This document shows positions 41,166-49,359 of a DNA stretch of 64,000 nt, piece by piece. Under the pieces are notes generated by a model. That model did not search any database and was not told the origin of the DNA. It was given only the letters and a program-made list of their open reading frames with translations. Numbering within the stretch: the stretch's first letter is position 1; every line of letters starts with the position of its first letter. The DNA comes from Histidinibacterium lentulum (lineage in GTDB: Bacteria; Pseudomonadota; Alphaproteobacteria; Rhodobacterales; Rhodobacteraceae): positions 310,001-374,000 of the forward strand of contig NZ_ML119083.1 of the NCBI RefSeq assembly GCF_003789055.1, written 5' to 3'. The translations under genes were made by a program, and so were the position numbers.

Positions 41166-42041
41166 TCACTCACCCGGCACGGTCCGGCGCGCGCCGGCGG
41201 GCACGATCCGGTCGGCATAGGCGCGCACCATCTGCGCCAGCGCGGCCTCGCCGGGGCAGGAGGGGATCGAGGCGATGGCGCCCGAGAGGATGTCGTCGAG
41301 ATGCCGCACCGCGCCGGTGAGACCGTAGGTCGCGACCGCGTTGGGCCGGCCGTGGGTCTCGTCCTGGCGCACGGGCTTGCCCAGTTCCTCGGCGGAGCAG
41401 ATGGCATCGCGCAGGTCGTCCGCGACCTGGAAGGCCGCGCCGATGCGGGCGCCGAGTTCCTCCCAGGGGTCAGGGTCCTGCCCCGCGGCGATGGCGCCCA
41501 TCTGCGTCGCCGCCATGAAGAGCGCGCCGGTCTTGGCGCGGTGATAGGCGGAAAGGTCGATCTCGCCCTCGCTTTCCCAGCCCTGCCCGGCGCAGATGCC
41601 GCCGGGCATCCCGGTGCGTTGCGCGAGGTGCAGCGTCAGGGCGCAGGCGCGGAGGGGGTCCTCGGCGCCCGCGGCGGCGATCACCTCGAAGGCAAGCACG
41701 ATGAGGCTGTCCCCGGCAAGGACAGCGAGCGGCTCGGAATAGGCGCGGTGGACCGAGGGCTTGCCGCGGCGGCGGTCGGCATCGTCGAAGGCGGGCAGGT
41801 CGTCATGAACGAGGCTCGCGCAATGGATCAGTTCGATCGCCGCGGCGGCGGCATCGGACAGGGCGGGGCGGTCGTCGCCGCAGGCGGCGGCGACCGAGAG
41901 CAGGATCGTCGGACGGATTCGCGCGCCGCCGGGATTCACGGCATAGTCGAGCGCGGAGGACAGCCGCCCCGGGCCGCCCTGGCCGCGGGCGATCGCCCTG
42001 GCCATCGCGGCCTCGATCCGGTTGGAAAAGCCCATGGTCAT
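41166..42041 (-). CDS. crtE: geranylgeranyl diphosphate synthase
   Basis: CrtE condenses IPP units to GGPP for carotenoids and the bacteriochlorophyll tail. The 291-residue prenyltransferase has the first Asp-rich motif in HDDLPAFDDADRRRGKPS and the second in QVADDLRD. GGARIRPTILL is the usual substrate-binding region. ATGs at 42041 and 42035 are both possible; GGAG lies 4 or 10 bp upstream respectively. It is divergent from crtD across paired PpsR operators. Confidence 0.94.
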   Translation of the reverse strand: MTMGFSNRIEAAMARAIARGQGGPGRLSSALDYAVNPGGARIRPTILLSVAAACGDDRPALSDAAAAAIELIHCASLVHDDLPAFDDADRRRGKPSVHRAYSEPLAVLAGDSLIVLAFEVIAAAGAEDPLRACALTLHLAQRTGMPGGICAGQGWESEGEIDLSAYHRAKTGALFMAATQMGAIAAGQDPDPWEELGARIGAAFQVADDLRDAICSAEELGKPVRQDETHGRPNAVATYGLTGAVRHLDDILSGAIASIPSCPGEAALAQMVRAYADRIVPAGARRTVPGE

Positions 42042-42067
42042 GATCTCCGGGACGGGGAGTTGGCCGA

Positions 42068-42141
42068 TGTCAGCGCAATCGGACAGGCAATGTGTAAACC
42101 AGACTGGACATTCCGCACCGGGGAGTCAACTATTCCTTACA
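42068..42141. promoter_or_regulatory. PpsR operators between crtE and crtD
   Basis: Two perfect sites are TGTCAGCGCAATCGGACA (42068-42085) and TGTAAACCAGACTGGACA (42093-42110), centres 25 bp apart. A third, AGTCAACTATTCCTTACA (42124-42141), has one mismatch and ends at the crtD ribosome-binding site. They can control both divergent genes. Confidence 0.85.
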
Positions 42142-42150
42142 GGAGGGTCC

Positions 42151-43797
42151 ATGCCGGCTGCCGCTAAGCAGGTGATCGTCGTCGGTGCGGGCATCGGCGG
42201 GTTGGCAGCCGCGCTGCGGCTGGTCCATGCGGGCCATGCCGTGACGGTGATCGAGCGGGCGGAGGCGCCGGGCGGCAGGATGCGCACCCTGCCCAGCATT
42301 GCCGGGCCGGTGGACACGGGGCCCACGGTACTGACGCTGCGGCCGGTGTTCGAGGCGCTGTTCGCCGACGTGGGAGAGACGCTCGCGGATCATGTGACGC
42401 TCGACCCCCTGTCCGTGCTGGCGCGGCATTTCTGGGACGACGGCACGGTGCTCGACCTGCACGCAGACGCGGAGGCGAACGCGGAGGCCGTGGGCTCGGT
42501 CTTCGGAGCGCGGGCGGCGGCGGAGCTGCGGCGGTTCTCGGCGCGGGCGGCGCGGCTCTTCGCGGCCTTCGAGGGACCGATGATGCAGGCGGCCGATCCG
42601 CAGCAGTCGGCGCTCGCGCTGACCGTCATGCGGCGTCCGCGGCTGGCGCTCGACATGGCGCCGCACCGGTCGCTGGCGGCCCTGCTTCAGTCGAGTTTTT
42701 CCGAGCCGAAGCTGGCGCAGCTCTTCGCGCGCTATGCCACCTATGTGGGCGGCACGCCCGGGCAGGTTCCCGCGCTGCTGTCGCTGATCTGGGAGGCCGA
42801 GGCGCGGGGCGTCTGGGCCGTGCGCGGGGGCATGCACGCGCTGGCGCGGGCGGTGGCGGAGCTGGCCGCGAGGAAGGGCGCCGCCTTTCGCTACGGCGTC
42901 GAGGCGACGCGGATCGTGCAGCAGAACGGCCGCGCGGTCGCGGTGGAGACGAGCGCGGGGCGAATGGCCGTCGACGCGGTGCTCTTCAACGGCGATCCGA
43001 GGGCGCTGACCACCGGGCTTCTCGGCCCTGCCGGCCAGGGCGCCGTGCCCGTTGACGCGGTGGAGCCGCGGTCGCTCTCGGCGCAGGTTCTGGCCTTTGC
43101 GGCGGAGTTCCGGGGACCGGAGCTTGCCTATCACAACGTCTTCTTCGGCGAGGACCCCGGCGCGGAGTTCGCGGCTCTGGAGCGAGGCGAGTTGCCGGAA
43201 GACGCCTCGATCTATCTGTGCGCGCAGGACCGCGCCCTGGGCCCGGTGACGGGCGTCGAACGGGTCGAGATCATCCGCAATGCTCCGCCGCTCGGCCCCG
43301 ACACCGGGACGGACGAGACGATCGAGAGGGAGAAGGCGCTATGTCAGAGACGGGTTCTGGACCGCTTGGGGGACTTCGGCCTGGTGCCCGATCCGCGGCC
43401 CCTGCCCGAGGCGCTGACCGTGCCAAGGGACTGGGACAGTCTTTATCCGGCGAGCCTCGGATCGCTCTACGGGCGCTCGCCGAGGGGGCTGACGGCGGGG
43501 CTGAAGCGGCCGAGGGCGCGGACGGCACTTCCGGGCCTCTACCTTTGCGGGGGCGGGGCGCATCCGGGGGCGGGGGTGCCCATGGCGGCGCTCTCCGGCC
43601 GGCATGCGGCAGAGGCGATCACGAGCGACCTTTCTTCCACCTCGCCGTCCCCCGGGACGGCTACGCCTGGTGGTATGTCGACGGGCTTTCCGAAGACGGG
43701 CGGAAGGGCATTTCGATCATCGGCTTCATCGGATCCGTCTTCTCCCCTTGGTATGCCTGGGCCGGACGACGCGATCCCCACGACCACGTCTGCCTGA
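42151..43797 (+). CDS. crtD: hydroxyneurosporene/methoxyneurosporene desaturase
   Basis: CrtD introduces the C3-C4 double bond in the spheroidene route. It is an FAD-dependent phytoene desaturase-family protein with VIVVGAGIGGLAAALRLVHAG at the N-terminus and the C-terminal FAD signature LYLCGGGAHPGAGVPMAALSG. AGGAGGG precedes the ATG at 42151. The frame gives 548 residues against about 495 in R. sphaeroides (from memory). The last roughly 50 residues (Ser/Pro/Thr-rich) are read through the crtC coding region, so a normal crtD stop seems to be lost. Confidence 0.9.
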   Translation: MPAAAKQVIVVGAGIGGLAAALRLVHAGHAVTVIERAEAPGGRMRTLPSIAGPVDTGPTVLTLRPVFEALFADVGETLADHVTLDPLSVLARHFWDDGTVLDLHADAEANAEAVGSVFGARAAAELRRFSARAARLFAAFEGPMMQAADPQQSALALTVMRRPRLALDMAPHRSLAALLQSSFSEPKLAQLFARYATYVGGTPGQVPALLSLIWEAEARGVWAVRGGMHALARAVAELAARKGAAFRYGVEATRIVQQNGRAVAVETSAGRMAVDAVLFNGDPRALTTGLLGPAGQGAVPVDAVEPRSLSAQVLAFAAEFRGPELAYHNVFFGEDPGAEFAALERGELPEDASIYLCAQDRALGPVTGVERVEIIRNAPPLGPDTGTDETIEREKALCQRRVLDRLGDFGLVPDPRPLPEALTVPRDWDSLYPASLGSLYGRSPRGLTAGLKRPRARTALPGLYLCGGGAHPGAGVPMAALSGRHAAEAITSDLSSTSPSPGTATPGGMSTGFPKTGGRAFRSSASSDPSSPLGMPGPDDAIPTTTSA

Positions 43798-44543
43798 ACG
43801 TCGCCACCTACGGACCCGGCGGGCGTTTCGCCATGACCGAGCGCGGGAGCCGCTGGCTCGGTACCTCCGCGGACCGGCTGGAGATCGGCCCCTCGTCGAT
43901 GACCTGGACCGGATCGGAGCTGGTGATCGACATCGACGAATGGAGCGGGCTGCCCCTCGTGGGGCGGATGCGCGGACGGGTCACGGTCAGGCCCCGCGCG
44001 CTGACCTCGGTGGAGCTGCCGCTGACGCCCGACGGCGCCCATGTCTGGCGGCCCTTCGCGCCGGTGTCCGACATCGAGGTCGACCTCGAAGGCGCGGGCA
44101 ACCGCTGGCGGGGGCATGGCTATTTCGACGCCAATTTCGGCACGCGGGCGCTGGAGGCGGATTTCGGCTTCTGGACCTGGGGGCGGTTTCCCACGGGCGA
44201 CGGCGCGACCTGCATCTATGACGCGGACCGGCTGGACGGCACGCACCTGGCGTCGGCCTTCCGGTTCGGGCCGGACGGATCGGCGGAGGAGGTGGAGGCG
44301 CCGCCGCGCACGTCTTTCCGCCGTTCTCTCTGGGCGGTGCGCAGAGAGACACGGGCCGATCCCGGAACGGTGCCGAAGCAGGCCCTGAACATGCTGGATG
44401 CGCCGTTCTATTCGCGCTCGGCCGTGACCACGCGGCTCGATGGCGAGGTGACGACGGGCGTGCACGAGGCGCTTGACCTGCAACGGTTCCGGTCAGGCCT
44501 GCTCAAGCCGATGCTCGCGGTCCGGGTGCCGCGGCGGAGGTAA
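43545..44543 (+). CDS. crtC: carotenoid 1,2-hydratase (hydroxyneurosporene synthase)
   Basis: CrtC adds water across the psi-end double bond. The lipocalin-like protein is clear from FHLAVPRDGYAWWYVDGLS through IGFIGSVFSPWYAWAGRRDP, HVWRPFAPVSDIEVDL and GYFDANFGTRALEADFGFWTWGRF. The start is a problem. No ATG or GTG occurs in frame between 43341 and the conserved domain (from about 43632). The TTG at 43545 is used here only as the nearest upstream candidate. ATG 43341 would add about 97 low-complexity residues. It overlaps crtD by at least 165 bp. Confidence 0.82.
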   Translation: MRGRGASGGGGAHGGALRPACGRGDHERPFFHLAVPRDGYAWWYVDGLSEDGRKGISIIGFIGSVFSPWYAWAGRRDPHDHVCLNVATYGPGGRFAMTERGSRWLGTSADRLEIGPSSMTWTGSELVIDIDEWSGLPLVGRMRGRVTVRPRALTSVELPLTPDGAHVWRPFAPVSDIEVDLEGAGNRWRGHGYFDANFGTRALEADFGFWTWGRFPTGDGATCIYDADRLDGTHLASAFRFGPDGSAEEVEAPPRTSFRRSLWAVRRETRADPGTVPKQALNMLDAPFYSRSAVTTRLDGEVTTGVHEALDLQRFRSGLLKPMLAVRVPRRR

Positions 44544-44562
44544 GGGGTGTGCCGGGAAGATG

Positions 44563-44618
44563 CCTCGCCTACGGCGAGGTTTCGGTGGGTGTTGCGGTAG
44601 GCCGGGCTTGAGCCCGGC
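44563..44618. terminator. two hairpins between convergent crtC and the SapC-like gene
   Basis: CCTCGCC-TAC-GGCGAGG (44563-44579) is followed by TTT on the plus strand and fits a crtC terminator. GCCGGGCT-TG-AGCCCGGC (44601-44618) is a second perfect 8-bp stem that could serve the minus-strand gene ending at 44661. Confidence 0.6.
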
Positions 44619-44660
44619 CAGAGATGCGCCATGCGTCTGCGGCGACGGCGGGCGGTGCCG

Positions 44661-45446
44661 TCAGTCCTCGACCGGTTCGACCGTGTCGCCGATATCGGCG
44701 GCGTCGGGGGTCTCTTCGGGGTGCGTCGCCGAGACGGCGCGTTCGGCGAGCTGGGTGAAATGGCGCATCGACGCGAGGTGCAGGTAGGTGCATTCCAGCT
44801 CGTCGGTGCGGAACATCGTCTCCAGCTCCTCGGGGCCGATCGCCTTCAGTCTCTCGCGGTCGACGCACCTGAAGCCCGTGAGCCTGCGCTGCTCTCCCGA
44901 GGGCAGCGTGAACTGGGCCTCCATGGGGCGCAGGAGGTCGAGCTCCACGAGCCGGCGGCAGTAGACCTGGGTGCGGTTGAACTGCATCTGGTAGTCTTCG
45001 AGAAAGCGCAGGATGCCGCGCAGGTACTGGGTCTGTCCGCCCTCGCTGTCGAAGAGCCGTTCGCCGCGGCCCTCGGTATTCACGCCCGAATGGGCGGCGT
45101 CGAGATGCAGCACGAGCTGGCCCTGCTCGGTCTGGTGGCTGAAGACGAAGGGATAGCGCCGCACGAAGAGCGGGATATAGCGCCCTGTCCAGGCGCCGCT
45201 TGCGTCCACATAGGCGTTCTGCGCACCGCTCGCGCCGAGGATCACGGTGGGCACCGTGGCGTCGCCCTCACCGGCGAAGACGACGGGATATTCCGCACCG
45301 GCCTCGGCGAATTCGGAAGCGACCAGAGGGACCGAATTGACCCCGGCGGCGAAGGCGTAGCTGTCCCCGGTCTTCACGCAGGTGTCGCGATGCGTCTCGG
45401 AGCTGACCGGAACGGGGGACCGGTAGAACAGAAGCTGGGTTGTCAT
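44661..45446 (-). CDS. SapC-family protein
   Basis: The 261-residue protein has the SapC-family pattern VNSVPLVASEFAEAGAEYPVVF near the N-terminus, then YIPLFVRRYPFVF and a MQFNRTQVYCRRLVELDLL segment. SapC was named from an S-layer locus, but the family is widespread and its function is poorly known. It has no signal peptide or membrane helix. It sits between crtC and tspO, where I know no such gene in Rhodobacter PGCs. It is on the same strand as crtI-crtB-tspO, 73 bp after the tspO stop. Confidence 0.8.
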   Translation of the reverse strand: MTTQLLFYRSPVPVSSETHRDTCVKTGDSYAFAAGVNSVPLVASEFAEAGAEYPVVFAGEGDATVPTVILGASGAQNAYVDASGAWTGRYIPLFVRRYPFVFSHQTEQGQLVLHLDAAHSGVNTEGRGERLFDSEGGQTQYLRGILRFLEDYQMQFNRTQVYCRRLVELDLLRPMEAQFTLPSGEQRRLTGFRCVDRERLKAIGPEELETMFRTDELECTYLHLASMRHFTQLAERAVSATHPEETPDAADIGDTVEPVED

Positions 45447-45519
45447 GGTGCGTCATCCTCCTCGATGCCCCAGAATGATCACGGAAACCGGGCTTGGCAA
45501 AGCCAATCGGGGAGGGAGA

Positions 45520-45999
45520 TCAGAGTTCGGCCGGTCGGAGCGGCTTCTGGTCGGGATTGAGGCGCCAGATCTCGATATTGAGCGCCGCGGCGACGGTGAC
45601 CCAAGCGAGGTAGGGCAGCAGCCCCAGACCCGCCAGCGTGTCGAGCTGCCAATGGGTGATCGTGGCGCCGAGGACCGATAGCCACAGGCCCGCCATGATC
45701 GGCAGGGAGCCCTTCATGTTCCTCAGGCCGAAGAACACGGGGGTCCAGACCGCGTTGAAGGCGATCTGCGCCGCCCAGAAGGCCATGGCATAGGCGCTGC
45801 CCTCCAGTGGCGCCACGCGGGAGGCGGCGAAGGCGGTCAGGACGTAGATCGTCGTCCACATGACCGGAAAGACCCAGTTGGGCGGGGTGAAGGACGGCTT
45901 GTTCAGCTTTTCGTACCAGGGCCCCGTCGGGAACAGGGCGCCTGTGGAGCCGGCGGCGAAACACGCTCCGAGGAACAGGAGGAACAGCAGGAAATCCAT
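45520..45999 (-). CDS. tspO: tryptophan-rich sensory protein TspO
   Basis: TspO is an outer-membrane porphyrin-binding regulator that adjusts photosynthesis gene expression to oxygen in R. sphaeroides. The 159-residue product has five helices and the family motifs WYEKLNKPSFTPPNWVFPV (19 residues), WTTIYVLTAFAA and AFNAVWTPVFFG. It lies 9 bp after crtB on the same strand. Confidence 0.93.
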   Translation of the reverse strand: MDFLLFLLFLGACFAAGSTGALFPTGPWYEKLNKPSFTPPNWVFPVMWTTIYVLTAFAASRVAPLEGSAYAMAFWAAQIAFNAVWTPVFFGLRNMKGSLPIMAGLWLSVLGATITHWQLDTLAGLGLLPYLAWVTVAAALNIEIWRLNPDQKPLRPAEL

Positions 46000-46008
46000 T
46001 GGGCAACC

Positions 46009-47028
46009 TTAGGCGCCCATGCGCTCGCGTCCAGTGCTGTCTTGCGCGGCGAGACCGTCGAGGATCGCCATGAGCTGGGATGTGCGGCAGGGCGCCGTGC
46101 GCGGGCGCGCAGCGGCCTCGACGAGAAAGGCGGTCTCCGGAAGCGGCGGCGCGTGCAGGACGGCGGGGCGGGGCATGAGGCTGGAGGAGACGGCATTGAG
46201 CAGCGCCTGCCCCATGAGCACGGCCTTGCGGCCCCGTCCGGTATGGGCCCGGGTGGTGATGGAGTCGCATCCCGCGCGGCGGACCTCGGTGCCGATGGCG
46301 CCGTAGAGCAGCCGCGCGGCCCAGATGCCCATGCGCGCGTCGCGCGGCAGGGCGGGGATGCCGGCCTCGGAGCGCACATAGAGCCTGCGCGCCTCGGACA
46401 GGAGCCGGGAGACCATGCGGCGGATGCCGTCATCGGGCAGGGGCTCGAAGAGGAAGGCGTCGGGTTCGCGCCGCAGTTCGGCGAACCAGTCGGTGGGCAG
46501 GTAGAGCCGCCCGGCGCGGGCATCCTCGCCCACGTCGCGGGCGATGTTCGTCAGCTGCATCGCCACGCCCAGATCGCAGGCGCGGGCGATGGCATCCGCG
46601 TCGCGCACGCGCATCAGCACGCACATCATCGCGCCCACGGCCGAGGCGACGCGGGCGGAGTAGTGCCGCACGTCGGACAGGGTGGCGTAGCGGTCGCCGC
46701 GCGCGTCCCAGGCGAGCCCCTCCAACAAGGCCTCGGGGAGGGCGCGCGGCATCTCGAAATCCGCGATGATGGCGGCGAAGGCCCGGTCGGCGGGCGCGTT
46801 CACCGGCCTGCCGCGATAGGCCAGATCGAGCCGGTCGTGGAGCGAGAGCACCGCCCGGGTCTTGTCGCTGCCCTCGTCCACGAGGTCGTCCGACAGGCGG
46901 CAGAAGGCGTAGAGCGCCAGCGCCGGATCGCGGACGCGGGCGGGCAGCACGCGGGAGGCGGCATGGAACGACAGCGAGCCGGTGCGGATCGCCGCGTGAC
47001 AGGCCTTGAGGTCGGCCGGGGCGATCAT
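46009..47028 (-). CDS. crtB: phytoene synthase
   Basis: CrtB condenses two GGPP to phytoene. The 339-residue product has the squalene/phytoene synthase Asp-rich motifs YAFCRLSDDLVDEG and LTNIARDVGEDARAGRLYLP. The ATG at 47026-47028 overlaps the crtI stop by ATGA, as in Rhodobacter. The long frame upstream to 47580 is a crtI shadow. Confidence 0.95.
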   Translation of the reverse strand: MIAPADLKACHAAIRTGSLSFHAASRVLPARVRDPALALYAFCRLSDDLVDEGSDKTRAVLSLHDRLDLAYRGRPVNAPADRAFAAIIADFEMPRALPEALLEGLAWDARGDRYATLSDVRHYSARVASAVGAMMCVLMRVRDADAIARACDLGVAMQLTNIARDVGEDARAGRLYLPTDWFAELRREPDAFLFEPLPDDGIRRMVSRLLSEARRLYVRSEAGIPALPRDARMGIWAARLLYGAIGTEVRRAGCDSITTRAHTGRGRKAVLMGQALLNAVSSSLMPRPAVLHAPPLPETAFLVEAAARPRTAPCRTSQLMAILDGLAAQDSTGRERMGA

Positions 47029-48554
47029 TCGGCGGCCATGGGCAAAGGCGCGCTTTGCGCGGCGGGGATCATGCCCGCGAGCACCTCGGCGGAGGCGACC
47101 ACGCCCGGAAGGCCCGCCCCGGGATGGGTGCCCGCGCCGGCGAGGTAGAGACCCTTCGCCTCCTCGCTGACGTTGTGGGGCCGGAACCACGCGGATTGCA
47201 GGATGCGCGGTTCGATGGAGAAGCCCGAGCCGTGGGGGGAGAGATAGCGGCTCTCGAAATCGGCGGGGGTCAGGATGTGGCTGGCCGAGAGGTGCCGCTC
47301 GAACCCCGGGATCGTGCGCTCGAGGACGGCGGCGACCTTGCTGCGGTAGGTCTCGCGCTCGGTCTCCCAGTCCACCGCGTTGTCCCAGCCGAGGTGGGGG
47401 ACGGGGGAGAGCGCGTAGAACGTGTCGTCGCCGGCGGGCGCCACGCCCGGATCGGTGACCGAGGGGCGGTGGAGGTAGAGCGACATGTCGTCGGCCAGGC
47501 GACCCTTGATGAAGATGTCCTGCAGCAGGCCCTCGTAGCGGGGACCGGACAGGATCGTGTGGTGCCCCACGTCGCGCCATTTGGCGGCGGTGCCCTTCGT
47601 CCCGAAGTACCAGACGAAGAGGCCCATGGACCAGCGGCGCCTGGCGACATGGCGGTCGGTCCAGCGCTTGCGCGGATGGTTGCGGAGGAGGCGGGTATAG
47701 GTGTGGCCCGCGTCGGCGTTCGACACCACGAGGGGCGCGGCGAGGGTTTCGCCGGACGACAGGCGCACGCCCGAGGCGCGGCCCTTGTCGAGGAGGATCT
47801 CGTCGGCCTCGGTCTCCAGCCGGATGGTGCCGCCCTGGGCGCGGATCACGTTCGCCATCGCGTCGGCGATCGCCTGCACGCCGCCCATCGCGTAGTGGAC
47901 GCCGTATTCCTTCTCGAGGTGGCTGACGAGTGCGTACATCGAGGTGACGTGGCAGGGATCGCCGCCGATGAAGAGCGGGTGGAACGACAGCGCCATGCGC
48001 AGGCGCTCGTCCTTCACGAGGCTGCGCGCGAGGCCGAGGATCGAGCGGTCGGCCCGGAGGCGGGCGAAGGCCGGCAGGACCTTCACCGTTTCAATGATGT
48101 CGTGCATCGGGATGCGGCCGAGGCCCTGGAAGCCGATGCGGTAGCGGGCCTCGGAACCCTTGAGGAACCTGAGGTAGCCCTTCACGTCGCCGGGCGACAG
48201 GCGGCGGACCTCCTCGACCATGCGGTCCGTGTCGCCGCAGGCCTTGAAGGAGGAGCCATCGATCCATCGGATCTCGTAGAAGGGATCCAGAGGGCGCAGG
48301 TCCACATCGGCTTGAAAGTCGCGGCCGCAGGCGCGCCACAGGTCCTCGAAGAGCGACGGGTAGGTGACGATGGTCGGCCCAAGGTCGAACCGGTGGCCCT
48401 CCTTCGTGATCGAGGACCCGCGCCCCCCGGCCCGGTCGAGCCGGTCCACCACGGTGACCTGATAGCCCTTGGCGCCCAGTCGCATCGCGGAGGCGAGACC
48501 GCCGAGGCCGGCACCGACGACGACGGCGCGATGATCGGGAGAGTGTGTCAACAT
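47025..48554 (-). CDS. crtI: phytoene desaturase
   Basis: CrtI carries out the successive desaturations from phytoene to neurosporene (three-step type in Rhodobacter). The 509-residue FAD protein has VVVGAGLGGLASAMRLGAKG near the N-terminus and the C-terminal signature LYLAGAGTHPGAGLPGVV. The ATG at 48552-48554 lies inside a PpsR operator. It heads crtI-crtB-tspO and is divergent from crtA. Confidence 0.96.
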   Translation of the reverse strand: MLTHSPDHRAVVVGAGLGGLASAMRLGAKGYQVTVVDRLDRAGGRGSSITKEGHRFDLGPTIVTYPSLFEDLWRACGRDFQADVDLRPLDPFYEIRWIDGSSFKACGDTDRMVEEVRRLSPGDVKGYLRFLKGSEARYRIGFQGLGRIPMHDIIETVKVLPAFARLRADRSILGLARSLVKDERLRMALSFHPLFIGGDPCHVTSMYALVSHLEKEYGVHYAMGGVQAIADAMANVIRAQGGTIRLETEADEILLDKGRASGVRLSSGETLAAPLVVSNADAGHTYTRLLRNHPRKRWTDRHVARRRWSMGLFVWYFGTKGTAAKWRDVGHHTILSGPRYEGLLQDIFIKGRLADDMSLYLHRPSVTDPGVAPAGDDTFYALSPVPHLGWDNAVDWETERETYRSKVAAVLERTIPGFERHLSASHILTPADFESRYLSPHGSGFSIEPRILQSAWFRPHNVSEEAKGLYLAGAGTHPGAGLPGVVASAEVLAGMIPAAQSAPLPMAAE

Positions 48555-48634
48555 AAGTGGACAGTAGGATGGTCAGGGCGTTGTGACAATAGGTCCTTTG
48601 CATCCGCGACGGAGTGTGTCAGCATAAGTTGACA
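48546..48634. promoter_or_regulatory. two PpsR operators and crtI promoter between crtI and crtA
   Basis: TGTCAACATAAGTGGACA (48546-48563) covers the crtI start codon. TGTCAGCATAAGTTGACA (48617-48634) lies 17 bp before crtA. The two sites are near-identical. A minus-strand promoter TTGTCA (48589-48584), 17-bp spacer, TACTGT (48566-48561) fits crtI, with the first operator over its -10/+1 region. Centres are 71 bp apart. Confidence 0.87.
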
Positions 48635-48651
48635 CATTCAGGGAGCCCGTC

Positions 48652-49359
48652 TTGGCGAACTGCGCCAGCCTCAGCCTCTTCCGCTTCGACCGACTGCGCG
48701 ACCGGGTCTGGGTGTTCTCCCAGATGGGCCTTGCCCGGCCTGCTCTGGCGCGCACGCCGGGGATCGGGTTCTGGAAACTGGTCGGATCGGGCACGGGCGA
48801 AGGCTTTACGCCGGTTCCGAATACGGCGGTCTGGGGCATCCTCGCCACCTGGCCCGATCTCGCGACGGCGCGGGAGCGCACCGCCTCGGCGTCGGTCTTT
48901 GCGCGCTGGCGCGGGCGTGCGGCGGAAAGCTGGACGGTGTTCCTGTCTCCCACCTCCGCGCGGGGCCAATGGGCCGGAACGGAGCCGTTCGAGACCTCCC
49001 CCGACGGCGGCACTGGCCCCCTCGCCGCGATCACTCGGGCCACGGTCCGTCCGCGCCGCGCGCTGCGGTTCTGGAAGCGTCAGCCGGACATCAGCGCGGT
49101 CATCGGCCGCGATCCGGAGGTGATGTTCAAGATCGGCGTCGGAGAGGTGCCCTGGGTGCAGCAGGTGACCTTCTCGATCTGGCCGGACGAGGGCGCCATG
49201 GCGCGATTCGCCCGGCGCGGGCCCCATGCCGAGGCCATCCGCGCGGTCCGTGACGAAGGCTGGTTCCGCGAAGAGCTCTATGCCCGGTTCCGGGTCGTCG
49301 GCGATGCCGGCACCTGGGGCGGGGTCTCCCCCCTTGCCACACGACCGGAGGCCGCATGA
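48652..49359 (+). CDS. crtA: spheroidene monooxygenase
   Basis: CrtA is the O2-dependent haem monooxygenase that turns spheroidene into spheroidenone under air. The 235-residue product shows the CrtA motifs ARTPGIGFWKLVGSGTGEGF, ATVRPRRALRFWKR and GEVPWVQQVTFSIWPDE. It starts with TTG at 48652; GGGAG at 48641-48645 supports it and no ATG is available nearby. The end overlaps bchI by ATGA. Confidence 0.94.
   Translation: MANCASLSLFRFDRLRDRVWVFSQMGLARPALARTPGIGFWKLVGSGTGEGFTPVPNTAVWGILATWPDLATARERTASASVFARWRGRAAESWTVFLSPTSARGQWAGTEPFETSPDGGTGPLAAITRATVRPRRALRFWKRQPDISAVIGRDPEVMFKIGVGEVPWVQQVTFSIWPDEGAMARFARRGPHAEAIRAVRDEGWFREELYARFRVVGDAGTWGGVSPLATRPEAA

Noticed and set aside
44544-44660. Expected site for crtA next to crtC; first thought missing
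   Set aside because: crtA was found at 48652-49359, divergent from crtI, as in Rhodobacter.
46009-47580. crtB as a 523-residue protein
   Set aside because: The extra N-terminus is read from crtI in another frame; the ATG at 47028 overlaps the crtI stop in the usual ATGA arrangement.
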